DNA of 8,245 bases from CAYMST01 sp964393115 (lineage in GTDB: Bacteria > Bacteroidota > Bacteroidia > Cytophagales > Cyclobacteriaceae). Position 1 is the stretch's first letter, and each line of letters starts with the position of its first letter. Below, piece after piece: positions 1-5,871 of this stretch. Below the pieces are notes generated by a model. The model saw only the letters and a list, made by a program, of their open reading frames with translations. It was not told where the DNA came from and made no database searches. Where the stretch lies: NCBI GenBank assembly GCA_964393115.1, contig CAYMST010000211.1, positions 1-8,245 on the forward strand, read 5' to 3'. The translations under genes were made by a program, and so were the position numbers.

Positions 1-1841
1 AGGAACCTTCGTCAGCACCGATTGAAAAGACGAGTCTCGATCTAGTAGATCACGACTACCACTTGATCGACACGCCAGAGCTGAGGAAAAAGTTAATTGG
101 CTACCTGGAAATCCAAGACGAATTTTGCTTTGATACGGAAACGACAAGCGTCAATTCAGAGGAGGCAGAATTAGTTGGCTTAGCATTCGCTTACGTACCC
201 GGAGAAGCGTTTTATGTACCCGTCCCACCAGATCAAACTCAAGCCAAAGCCATTGCCCAAGAATTTAAGGCTGTACTGGAAAACCCTAAGATTAGGCTTA
301 TCGGACAAAATTTAAAATACGACATCCAAGTGATGCGCACTTATGACGTGCACATAGAAGGAGATATCTTCGATACGATGTTGGCTCATTATCTTATTGA
401 CCCTGAAACAGGTCATAAGATGGATGTTATGGCCGAAAACTACTTGCACTACACGCCCATTCCGATAGAAGACCTAATTGGAAAAAAAGGAGCCAAGCAA
501 GGGAACATGCGAGATGTACCGGTAGAAAAAGTGGTGGATTATGCGGCTGAAGATGCCGATATCACCTTACAGCTAAAAAACTATCTGGAGAAGGATCTAA
601 AAAAGGATAATCTAGAAAAGCTTCTCCATGACGTGGAAGAACCTTTATCCTTCGTCTTGGCAGATATAGAGTACAACGGGGTAAAGATCGATATTGAGGC
701 ACTGGGACAAATGTCATCAGAACTGGAACAAGAGTCCCGAAAAGCACAAACCGAAATCTTCGAGTTGGCTGGACAGGAATTCAATATTGCGAGTCCGAAA
801 CAACTCGGAGAGATTCTTTTTGACAAAATGAAATTGGTAGATAAGCCCAAAAAGACTAAAACCGGGCAATACGCCACTGGCGAGGATATTCTATCCAAGC
901 TCGCCTCCGAACACGAGATTGCAAGCAAAATCTTGGAGTTCAGAGAGTATCAAAAGTTAAAATCTACTTATGTGGATGCGTTACCAAAAATGGTTAGCGC
1001 CAAAGATGGTTTAGTACATACTGATTACCGCCAGGCTGTTGCGGCCACAGGAAGACTAAGCTCCAATAACCCCAATCTCCAAAACATACCCATCAGAACA
1101 GCTAAGGGAAGAGAAATACGAAAAGCCTTTATCCCTCGTAGCGAAGACCATATCATCTTATCTGCCGATTACTCGCAAATAGAGTTACGGATTATGGCGG
1201 CTTTCAGTAAAGATGAAGGCATGATAGATGCTTTTAAAGAAAAACGTGATATCCATACGAATACCGCTGCAAAAGTATTTGGACTAACACCAGAAGAGGT
1301 AGAGCCCAATATGCGGCGAAAGGCCAAAGAAGTGAATTTCGGCATCATCTATGGCATGTCTGCTTTTGGCCTATCTCAGAATCTAAACATTCCAAGATCT
1401 GAAGCCACTGAGATTATTGCTTCCTACTTTAAAGAATTTCCCGGTATCAAATCATATATGGATGATGTGGTAGAGAAAGCACGTGAAGTAGAGTATGTCG
1501 AAACCATCTTAGGAAGAAGACGATACCTTCGAGATATCAACTCTCGTAATGCAAACCTTCGCGGCTGGGCAGAGCGAAACGCTGTTAACGCCCCTATCCA
1601 AGGAAGTGCCGCGGATATGATCAAAGTGGCCATGATCAATGTACATGAATGGATGAAAAAAGAGAAGCTTCAATCCAAAATGATCATGCAGGTACACGAT
1701 GAGTTAGTCTTCGATGCACACCAATCTGAGGTGGAGCTATTGAACCAAAAGGTTGAAGAATTTATGAAGAACGCCATCCCAATGGATGTTCCCATGGAAA
1801 TAGGAATCGGACACGGAAAAAACTGGCTCGAAGCTCACTAA
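1..1841 (+). CDS. polA: DNA polymerase I, 3'-5' exonuclease and polymerase domains (5' end outside window)
   Basis: DNA polymerase I fills gaps and replaces primers during replication and repair. The frame is open from base 3 to the TAA at 1839-1841 (612 residues), so the start and the N-terminal 5'-nuclease domain lie upstream; full PolA is usually about 930-950 residues in this phylum. Counting the Leu codon at 63 as residue 1, the proofreading domain has the complete DEDD-type set: DTETT (D24, E26), GQNLKYD (D87) and YAAED (Y160, D164), matching E. coli D355, E357, D424, Y497 and D501. The polymerase domain has motif A DYSQIELR (D369), motif B with R418, K422, F426 and Y430 in the same spacing as E. 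coli R754, K758, F762 and Y766, and motif C QVHDELVF (H545, D546). Proofreading and synthesis should both be active. The Phe at the F762 position is the usual bacterial residue. No convincing intrinsic terminator follows. The TTG at 63 is not taken as the start because coding sequence continues upstream. Confidence 0.98.
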   Translation, partial: EPSSAPIEKTSLDLVDHDYHLIDTPELRKKLIGYLEIQDEFCFDTETTSVNSEEAELVGLAFAYVPGEAFYVPVPPDQTQAKAIAQEFKAVLENPKIRLIGQNLKYDIQVMRTYDVHIEGDIFDTMLAHYLIDPETGHKMDVMAENYLHYTPIPIEDLIGKKGAKQGNMRDVPVEKVVDYAAEDADITLQLKNYLEKDLKKDNLEKLLHDVEEPLSFVLADIEYNGVKIDIEALGQMSSELEQESRKAQTEIFELAGQEFNIASPKQLGEILFDKMKLVDKPKKTKTGQYATGEDILSKLASEHEIASKILEFREYQKLKSTYVDALPKMVSAKDGLVHTDYRQAVAATGRLSSNNPNLQNIPIRTAKGREIRKAFIPRSEDHIILSADYSQIELRIMAAFSKDEGMIDAFKEKRDIHTNTAAKVFGLTPEEVEPNMRRKAKEVNFGIIYGMSAFGLSQNLNIPRSEATEIIASYFKEFPGIKSYMDDVVEKAREVEYVETILGRRRYLRDINSRNANLRGWAERNAVNAPIQGSAADMIKVAMINVHEWMKKEKLQSKMIMQVHDELVFDAHQSEVELLNQKVEEFMKNAIPMDVPMEIGIGHGKNWLEAH

Positions 1842-1870
1842 CCAACCAGACTACGATACATTTATACTTT

Positions 1871-1913
1871 CAAATTGGTTATATTCTTGCAAATCAGTAA
1901 CATAACCAATTTG
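1871..1913. promoter_or_regulatory. Spaced inverted repeat, copy 1 (candidate operator)
   Basis: CAAATTGGTTAT at 1871-1882 is repeated as its perfect reverse complement ATAACCAATTTG at 1902-1913, with 19 bases between. The arm starts are 31 bases apart, about three helical turns, which would put two bound protein subunits on the same DNA face. A second copy with identical spacing lies at 5384-5426 before the paralogous gene. The half-site resembles the AAATTGGT/ACCAATTT half-sites of FadR-type GntR regulators such as UxuR/ExuR, but those are contiguous palindromes, so the family is not assigned. It starts 30 bases after the polA stop and could also fold as a 12-bp stem. It lacks a following T-run, so it is a poor terminator candidate. 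Confidence 0.6.
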
Positions 1914-2070
1914 ATTCTATTTTCAATATCATTTGTACGAACAAATAACTCCACAAGCAGTGTTGAAAATTTCAAGTTATAATGTCTGAATGAATTATGA
2001 CTCAATTTAAGATTTCAAAGCCTAAAAACATCCAATTAAATTATTCTTGGAATAACTTAAACAAATCACA

Positions 2071-2098
2071 TGTTAATATACTCGAGAGTATATTAACA
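2071..2098. promoter_or_regulatory. Perfect 12-bp-arm dyad containing AATATAC-N6-GTATATT, copy 1
   Basis: TGTTAATATACT (2071-2082) and AGTATATTAACA (2087-2098) are exact reverse complements around a CGAG centre. The inner core AATATAC-N6-GTATATT (2075-2094) recurs with the same 6-base spacer at 5593-5612 upstream of the paralogue. The core ends 248 bases before the ATG at 2343, against 259 bases in the other copy. It is best read as a protein-binding dyad. A structural role as an RNA hairpin in a long leader is possible, though no T-run follows. Confidence 0.55.
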
Positions 2099-2262
2099 GT
2101 CAGCATTTTAGGATTCTGGAGTCAACCTAGAAACAATCGTCTCTAGATATATTATAACTGAAAACCAACCACTTACGGACAAAAATTCATGTTTAACTCA
2201 TTATTATCAGTGATTTTTTAAAATCCGTCTAAACCTTAGGACACAATATTACCTGCTCCTAA

Positions 2263-2279
2263 AAGGATCAACTATCCTT
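2263..2279. repeat. Short inverted repeat in leader region
   Basis: AAGGAT (2263-2268) and ATCCTT (2274-2279) are reverse complements around CAACT. It could form a small hairpin in the mRNA leader 60-80 bases before the start codon. I see no counterpart in the other upstream region, so it may be chance. Confidence 0.3.
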
Positions 2280-2297
2280 GTAAACTTTCACTAATAA

Positions 2298-2311
2298 AGG
2301 TCTGAAGACCT
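2298..2311. repeat. Short inverted repeat AGGTCT-GA-AGACCT
   Basis: This is a perfect 6-bp inverted repeat with a 2-base centre, 31 bases before the ATG at 2343. The short centre suits a DNA-binding dyad better than an RNA hairpin. It has no counterpart before the paralogue, so its meaning is uncertain. Confidence 0.3.
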
Positions 2312-2342
2312 AGTCAACAAATTTCAATTTATAACATTAATT

Positions 2343-5282
2343 ATGGGGAAAATTTATCTCAGTATGGCCCTAGCACTATGCGTCATTTTTGGAAACGCAC
2401 AGGAATACCAGCGGTTCGAAGCCGAGGACGGTGTAAAAAACGGAGGTATCTTTATTAACAATGATCAACCGCAAAATACCAGCGGCGGTGAGTACGTAAA
2501 TGGCCTTTATATTGCAGGGGCCAAGCTTGACTTTATAATTCAAGCTCCGAGTGCCGGAATGTATACGCTTGTATTTCGGTATGCGACAGCCATGCAAACT
2601 GGTGGGACCGATATGAACATACAGCTTCGTGTGAACGCGTCTCCCATTAAAAACATTCAGTTCGTTACCACCCAGTCATGGGGTAACTGGAACAACCACA
2701 CGGAGAATGTTTTCTTAAATCAAGGACAAAATATTATTACGTTGAGGCGTGAAAACTTTCATGTAAATAATTTCATTCTTGACTATATGTGGTTCCGAAG
2801 AGAAACGAATAACGGTGCTTTCAACCAGCCCATTAATCTCGGTCCTCAAAAATTATTCGTAAAGAAGTTAGTAGAGGTAGCGGACGGCAGAACCACCAGA
2901 TTCATCTCTTTTGCCTTTCACAAAGACCGTCGATTTGTAGTAGACAACAACGGGTCGATATATGAAATATCTACAAATGCGCAAGGGGTAACTACTTCTA
3001 ACTTGTTCTTCAATGTTAGAGATGCTATTCTTGCCAACACCGGAAGGGAACTGAACCAACAAGATGTCCCACATGGGGGACTTAGAAGTGTGGCTTTCCA
3101 TCCTGACTTCGATCAAAACGGATTATTTTACACCTCGGTAATGGAGGACAGACCACTAGATATTTCTGGTCACACCTACTTGTCTGACCAACCTTCTGCG
3201 GTAATTCAAGCGGAGGCTTCTGGAAACAACGTTACTACACTAAATAACATTGCTGGATTTACGGGAGGCGGATTCCTGGGCCAAATCGACCAAGTTGGGG
3301 ATTTTATCAACTTTCCATTGTCGTTAACAACGGAGGGACAGATTGGAACTAACATCTTTGAGCTTCGTTATTCAGCCGGTCCATACTCACCTGCCCCTAA
3401 CGTTCGACAGCTTAATGCTTACGTAGATGGTGTATTCCAGAAGTCAATCAACTTCCCAGTAACGGGATCATGGGGAAACTGGCAAAACATTACGTTCGAA
3501 TTGGACATCCCAACATTGCAAAGTACAGTATCCCTACGGTTTGACCCTCCAGGGTTCAACACAGGTCGTGTAAACATCGATAAGCTCACACAAAGATTGC
3601 CAGCAGATGGGGTAGTCATTGAGTGGAGATATAACAATAACACGAACCAAGTCATTCAGAATAGTTACCGGGAGGTATTTAGAGTAGGAATGCCAGTTTA
3701 TGATCACCCGATCAAGCAAATTGCATTCAACCACTACGCAGTTAAGAATAGTTCTAATCCCAATAACGACTATGGTCTGTTGTATATCTGTCATGGTGAC
3801 GGAAGTGTGCAGTCCGCTATTGCTGGTGGTGGGCAAAACTTAGATGATGCGTTAGGTAAACTAATGCGTATAGATCCTACAAATGGAGGTAGCCTTCCAT
3901 TTAAGATCCCTAGCAATAACCCGTTTGCCAACAGCAATACATTGGTAACCCAGACACTTTTTGCATACGGATTCCGTAACCCGCATAACCTTGCTTTCGA
4001 AGCCAATAGAAATGGTGAACCGACAGTGCTCATTGCTGACGTAGGACGCGCAAACGTAGAAGAAATCAACTTTGCCAGAAGTGGACGTAACTACGGATGG
4101 GCGGAACGAGAAGGAACACTGATTCATAATCAAAACGCCAGTGCAGGAACGCTTCGTGGTGTAGAACCATTAGGACCAAACGATGGTGGAGGATTTGAGT
4201 ACCCTGCGGCGCAATGGGGGCATCCACTTGAAGAAGGAAGATATGCCATTGCAGGAAGTTACGTGTATACGAACCCTAACAATGGTGAGAAGTACTGCAT
4301 CTTCGGAAACTTCCCACAAACTGGTGAGATCTATTATAGCAACTATCAGGATTTATTGAATGCCAAGACTAGTCTCTCAGGAAATCAAACCACCAATCAG
4401 TTAACACAAGCGCCAATTAACCAGTTCGAGATTTATTTCGATCATGACAATAACTCGTCTACTCCGGCACAAGTTTATACGTTATTTCGAGATATCCTTA
4501 GACTTGAGTCCGGTTATGAAACACTTGGTAGAGTAGATTTCCGATTCGGTCAAGACCGTGACGGTAATATCTACATCACGAATAAGTGGAATGGATACCT
4601 CTACCAAGTGGAGGCTGTTCAGACAGGTGGCGTACTTGGAGATGGAGCTAGTGGTAGTGGCAACAGTTGTACCATAGAGATCTATGCCGCCGGAAAAAGT
4701 AATACCGAAAGCATGGCTTTGAAGCTCGATGGAGTCACTGTTCGTAACTGGCTGAACGTGGGCGGCTCGACATCCACACGAGTATTCCAAAAATTCACAT
4801 ATACTTACAACGGGAGCTTCTCGACCCTCTCAGTGGAGTTAACTAATGATAATGGCGGACAACGTGACCTTAGAGTTGATAGAATCGCAGTAGACGGCAG
4901 CACCTATCAAGCTGAATTTGCCTCAAAGTTTGACGCATTCGGAGGCAACTGCAACCCGTCAGGTAGCGAGTTCGCTTTCTGTAATGGCGGTTTCTTGTGG
5001 AATATCAATGGAAACTGCTCAGGTAGTAGATTCAACGATAAGAAATCTGCCTCGACTAGAACAATCGTATACCCTAACCCTGCAAATAACGAAGTGTGGG
5101 TGAATACACTGTCTGAAAATGCGAAGTTGGTTATTACCAACCTCTCTGGAATTCAAGTGGACACAAGAACTCTAGTAAGTAATTCTTCTAAAGTTGACAT
5201 TCGTGGTTTTGAACCTGGGGTTTACTTTTTTAGTGTAAGCTCAAACGATAGTAATCAAGTATTTAAAATTGTAAAGCAATAA
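2343..5282 (+). CDS. T9SS-secreted multi-CBM quinoprotein sugar dehydrogenase-like protein (paralogue 1)
   Basis: This is a complete 979-residue exported protein, predicted to oxidise a sugar at a PQQ-type beta-propeller while bound to polysaccharide. Domains in order: signal peptide 1-19 (Lys3, hydrophobic core, likely cleavage GNA|Q); CBM6/35-like jelly-roll 21-151 (FEAE, YVNGL, VFRYA, LDYMWF); glucose/sorbosone dehydrogenase propeller about 170-760; CBM36/60-like module about 776-885 (YAAG, LKLDGVTV, VELTND, RDLRVD, YQAE, Cys776/870/880); T9SS type A sorting domain about 905-979 (YPNPANNEVWV, PGVYFFSV, KIVKQ). Propeller motifs include HGGLRSVAFHPDF, whose H253 aligns with the general base H144 of Acinetobacter soluble glucose dehydrogenase, plus HGDGS, ALGKLMRID, GFRNPHNLAF and NYGW. 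A second CBM6/35-like module (about 286-418) interrupts the propeller between LFYTSVMEDRP and DGVVIEWRYN. There is no CxxCH haem motif. The ATG at 2343 is chosen because it gives a proper signal peptide; Met8 would lose the charged n-region. Substrate and PQQ dependence are inferred from family only. It may be related to CAZy AA12. Confidence 0.9.
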   Translation: MGKIYLSMALALCVIFGNAQEYQRFEAEDGVKNGGIFINNDQPQNTSGGEYVNGLYIAGAKLDFIIQAPSAGMYTLVFRYATAMQTGGTDMNIQLRVNASPIKNIQFVTTQSWGNWNNHTENVFLNQGQNIITLRRENFHVNNFILDYMWFRRETNNGAFNQPINLGPQKLFVKKLVEVADGRTTRFISFAFHKDRRFVVDNNGSIYEISTNAQGVTTSNLFFNVRDAILANTGRELNQQDVPHGGLRSVAFHPDFDQNGLFYTSVMEDRPLDISGHTYLSDQPSAVIQAEASGNNVTTLNNIAGFTGGGFLGQIDQVGDFINFPLSLTTEGQIGTNIFELRYSAGPYSPAPNVRQLNAYVDGVFQKSINFPVTGSWGNWQNITFELDIPTLQSTVSLRFDPPGFNTGRVNIDKLTQRLPADGVVIEWRYNNNTNQVIQNSYREVFRVGMPVYDHPIKQIAFNHYAVKNSSNPNNDYGLLYICHGDGSVQSAIAGGGQNLDDALGKLMRIDPTNGGSLPFKIPSNNPFANSNTLVTQTLFAYGFRNPHNLAFEANRNGEPTVLIADVGRANVEEINFARSGRNYGWAEREGTLIHNQNASAGTLRGVEPLGPNDGGGFEYPAAQWGHPLEEGRYAIAGSYVYTNPNNGEKYCIFGNFPQTGEIYYSNYQDLLNAKTSLSGNQTTNQLTQAPINQFEIYFDHDNNSSTPAQVYTLFRDILRLESGYETLGRVDFRFGQDRDGNIYITNKWNGYLYQVEAVQTGGVLGDGASGSGNSCTIEIYAAGKSNTESMALKLDGVTVRNWLNVGGSTSTRVFQKFTYTYNGSFSTLSVELTNDNGGQRDLRVDRIAVDGSTYQAEFASKFDAFGGNCNPSGSEFAFCNGGFLWNINGNCSGSRFNDKKSASTRTIVYPNPANNEVWVNTLSENAKLVITNLSGIQVDTRTLVSNSSKVDIRGFEPGVYFFSVSSNDSNQVFKIVKQ

Positions 5283-5308
5283 ATTAAAAAGGCACGAAGA
5301 GTCTTGAT

Positions 5309-5338
5309 AAGCTACTCCAGTTGGGGTAGCTTTTTTTT
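5309..5338 (+). terminator. Intrinsic terminator of paralogue 1
   Basis: GCTACTCC (5311-5318) pairs with GGGGTAGC (5323-5330), with one G-T pair, around an AGTT loop. It is followed directly by eight T residues (5331-5338). AA at 5309-5310 can extend the stem into the T-run. It lies 26 bases after the TAA at 5280-5282, the classic form and place for rho-independent termination, so the two paralogues are probably not one transcript. Confidence 0.92.
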
Positions 5339-5383
5339 ATTTAAAGACAAAATCGGAAGAACCTGAAAAATCAAGTGCTTTCT

Positions 5384-5426
5384 CAAATTGGTTATTTTAC
5401 TTTAAGCCAGCAAAACAACCAATTTG
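5384..5426. promoter_or_regulatory. Spaced inverted repeat, copy 2 (candidate operator)
   Basis: CAAATTGGTTAT (5384-5395) is identical to the left arm at 1871-1882. ACAACCAATTTG (5415-5426) is its reverse complement at 11 of 12 positions. The arm starts are again 31 bases apart and the total is again 43 bases, while the bases between the arms differ from copy 1. It lies beyond the terminator of the preceding gene, so a terminator role is unlikely. It starts 488 bases before the ATG at 5872, against 472 bases for copy 1. Confidence 0.6.
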
Positions 5427-5592
5427 ATATCAGTCCGTTTTCGCACCATATACTATACACAAGATGTTAGTCAATTTCGAAAAAAAATTAACCTTATAAT
5501 ATGACACATAAAATAACCTAATAAGATATCAGCATGAAAAAATAAAGGCAAAACACAGCTTGAACTAATTCAGTTAAAAATGTAACAAAAAC

Positions 5593-5612
5593 AATATACC
5601 AAACAGTATATT
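5593..5612. promoter_or_regulatory. AATATAC-N6-GTATATT dyad, copy 2
   Basis: AATATAC (5593-5599) and GTATATT (5606-5612) are exact reverse complements with CAAACA between them. Core sequence and spacer length match 2075-2094, but the wider 12-bp symmetry of copy 1 is absent here. The gap from the upstream spaced repeat is 166 bases here and 161 bases in copy 1. It is a candidate second binding site for the paralogue at 5872. Confidence 0.5.
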
Positions 5613-5626
5613 CTTCTGTTATAAAA

Positions 5627-5640
5627 AAAAACATGTTTTT
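5627..5640. repeat. Palindrome AAAAACATGTTTTT
   Basis: This is a perfect 14-base palindrome embedded in an A-run and T-run. It sits 14 bases after the AATATAC/GTATATT dyad. It may be bent or easily melted DNA near a promoter, but the low complexity makes chance occurrence plausible. Confidence 0.3.
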
Positions 5641-5645
5641 GATAT

Positions 5646-5663
5646 CTTTTTGTGAACAAAAAG
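5646..5663. repeat. Inverted repeat CTTTTTG-TGAA-CAAAAAG
   Basis: Two perfect 7-base arms flank a 4-base centre, six bases after the preceding palindrome. It is too AT-rich and too far from any coding end to be a terminator. Its function is unknown. Confidence 0.3.
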
Positions 5664-5734
5664 AAACAAAACACAAACAACTGTTATTCAACACTTTATA
5701 TAAAAATTTTTCTTTGACTTAATCAACTTTCTCC

Positions 5735-5749
5735 TGATATTAAATATCA
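5735..5749. repeat. Inverted repeat TGATAT-TAA-ATATCA
   Basis: Two perfect 6-base arms flank a 3-base centre, about 120 bases before the ATG at 5872. This is a reasonable distance for a promoter-proximal dyad, but AT-rich sequence makes a chance match plausible. No counterpart was found before paralogue 1. Confidence 0.25.
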
Positions 5750-5771
5750 TGTATATTTCACGCCTATTGAA

Positions 5772-5791
5772 CTTTACCAATACCGGTAAAG
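5772..5791. repeat. Inverted repeat CTTTACC-N6-GGTAAAG
   Basis: Two perfect 7-base arms are separated by AATACC, 80 bases before the start codon. The higher GC of the arms makes this one less easily explained by base composition. It could be an operator or a leader hairpin specific to paralogue 2, since no match was seen before paralogue 1. Confidence 0.35.
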
Positions 5792-5871
5792 CTGTAATAT
5801 TGCATATAGTAACGTAGTTAACACAGTTACAGTTTTCTAACAATTTTCAATTAATAACTAAGAAAAAAGCG

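Larger units (their letters stand above)
1842..2342. other. 501-base AT-rich intergenic region upstream of the first dehydrogenase gene
   Basis: No convincing gene is seen on either strand. The region holds a spaced inverted repeat at 1871-1913 and a strong dyad at 2071-2098, both with counterparts upstream of the second dehydrogenase gene. There are also two short inverted repeats nearer the start codon (2263-2279 and 2298-2311). I found no clean Bacteroidota promoter (TTTG with TAnnTTTG about 19-21 bases later). No Shine-Dalgarno sequence precedes the ATG at 2343; the leader there is AT-rich, as is common in this phylum. Confidence 0.7.
5283..5871. other. 589-base AT-rich intergenic region between the paralogous genes
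   Basis: After the terminator at 5309-5338 no gene is visible. The region repeats the upstream layout of the first paralogue, with a spaced inverted repeat at 5384-5426 and an AATATAC/GTATATT dyad at 5593-5612. It adds further short dyads at 5627-5640, 5646-5663, 5735-5749 and 5772-5791. The terminator, its length and the repeated sites suggest that the second paralogue has its own promoter here. I could not place a promoter with confidence. Confidence 0.7.

Noticed and set aside
63..65. TTG as the start codon of polA
   Set aside because: The frame stays open to base 3 with sequence fitting the PolA region before the exonuclease domain, and PolA is far longer. The gene is cut by the window edge.
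1871..1913. Spaced inverted repeat as the polA transcription terminator
   Set aside because: The loop is long, the stem AT-rich, and no T-run follows. The second copy lies after another gene's clear terminator, which argues for a regulatory role.
4486..4610. Haem-binding domain in the dehydrogenase as electron acceptor
   Set aside because: No CxxCH motif occurs in the protein. The residues here are ordinary propeller strands such as RVDFRFGQDRDG.
4918..5103. Small + strand frame within the 3' part of paralogue 1
   Set aside because: It overlaps the CBM36/60-like end and linker of a well-supported gene in another frame, has no recognisable domain, and has low-complexity composition.
5713..5759. 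Bacteroidota promoter from TTTG (5713-5716) and TATATTTC (5752-5759)
   Set aside because: The spacing is about 35 bases instead of about 19-21, and the second box ends in C rather than G.
5283..5871. Small RNA, tRNA, CRISPR array or insertion sequence in the long intergenic region
   Set aside because: No cloverleaf, regularly spaced direct repeats, transposase remnant or terminal inverted repeats with target duplications were found. Only short dyads are present.
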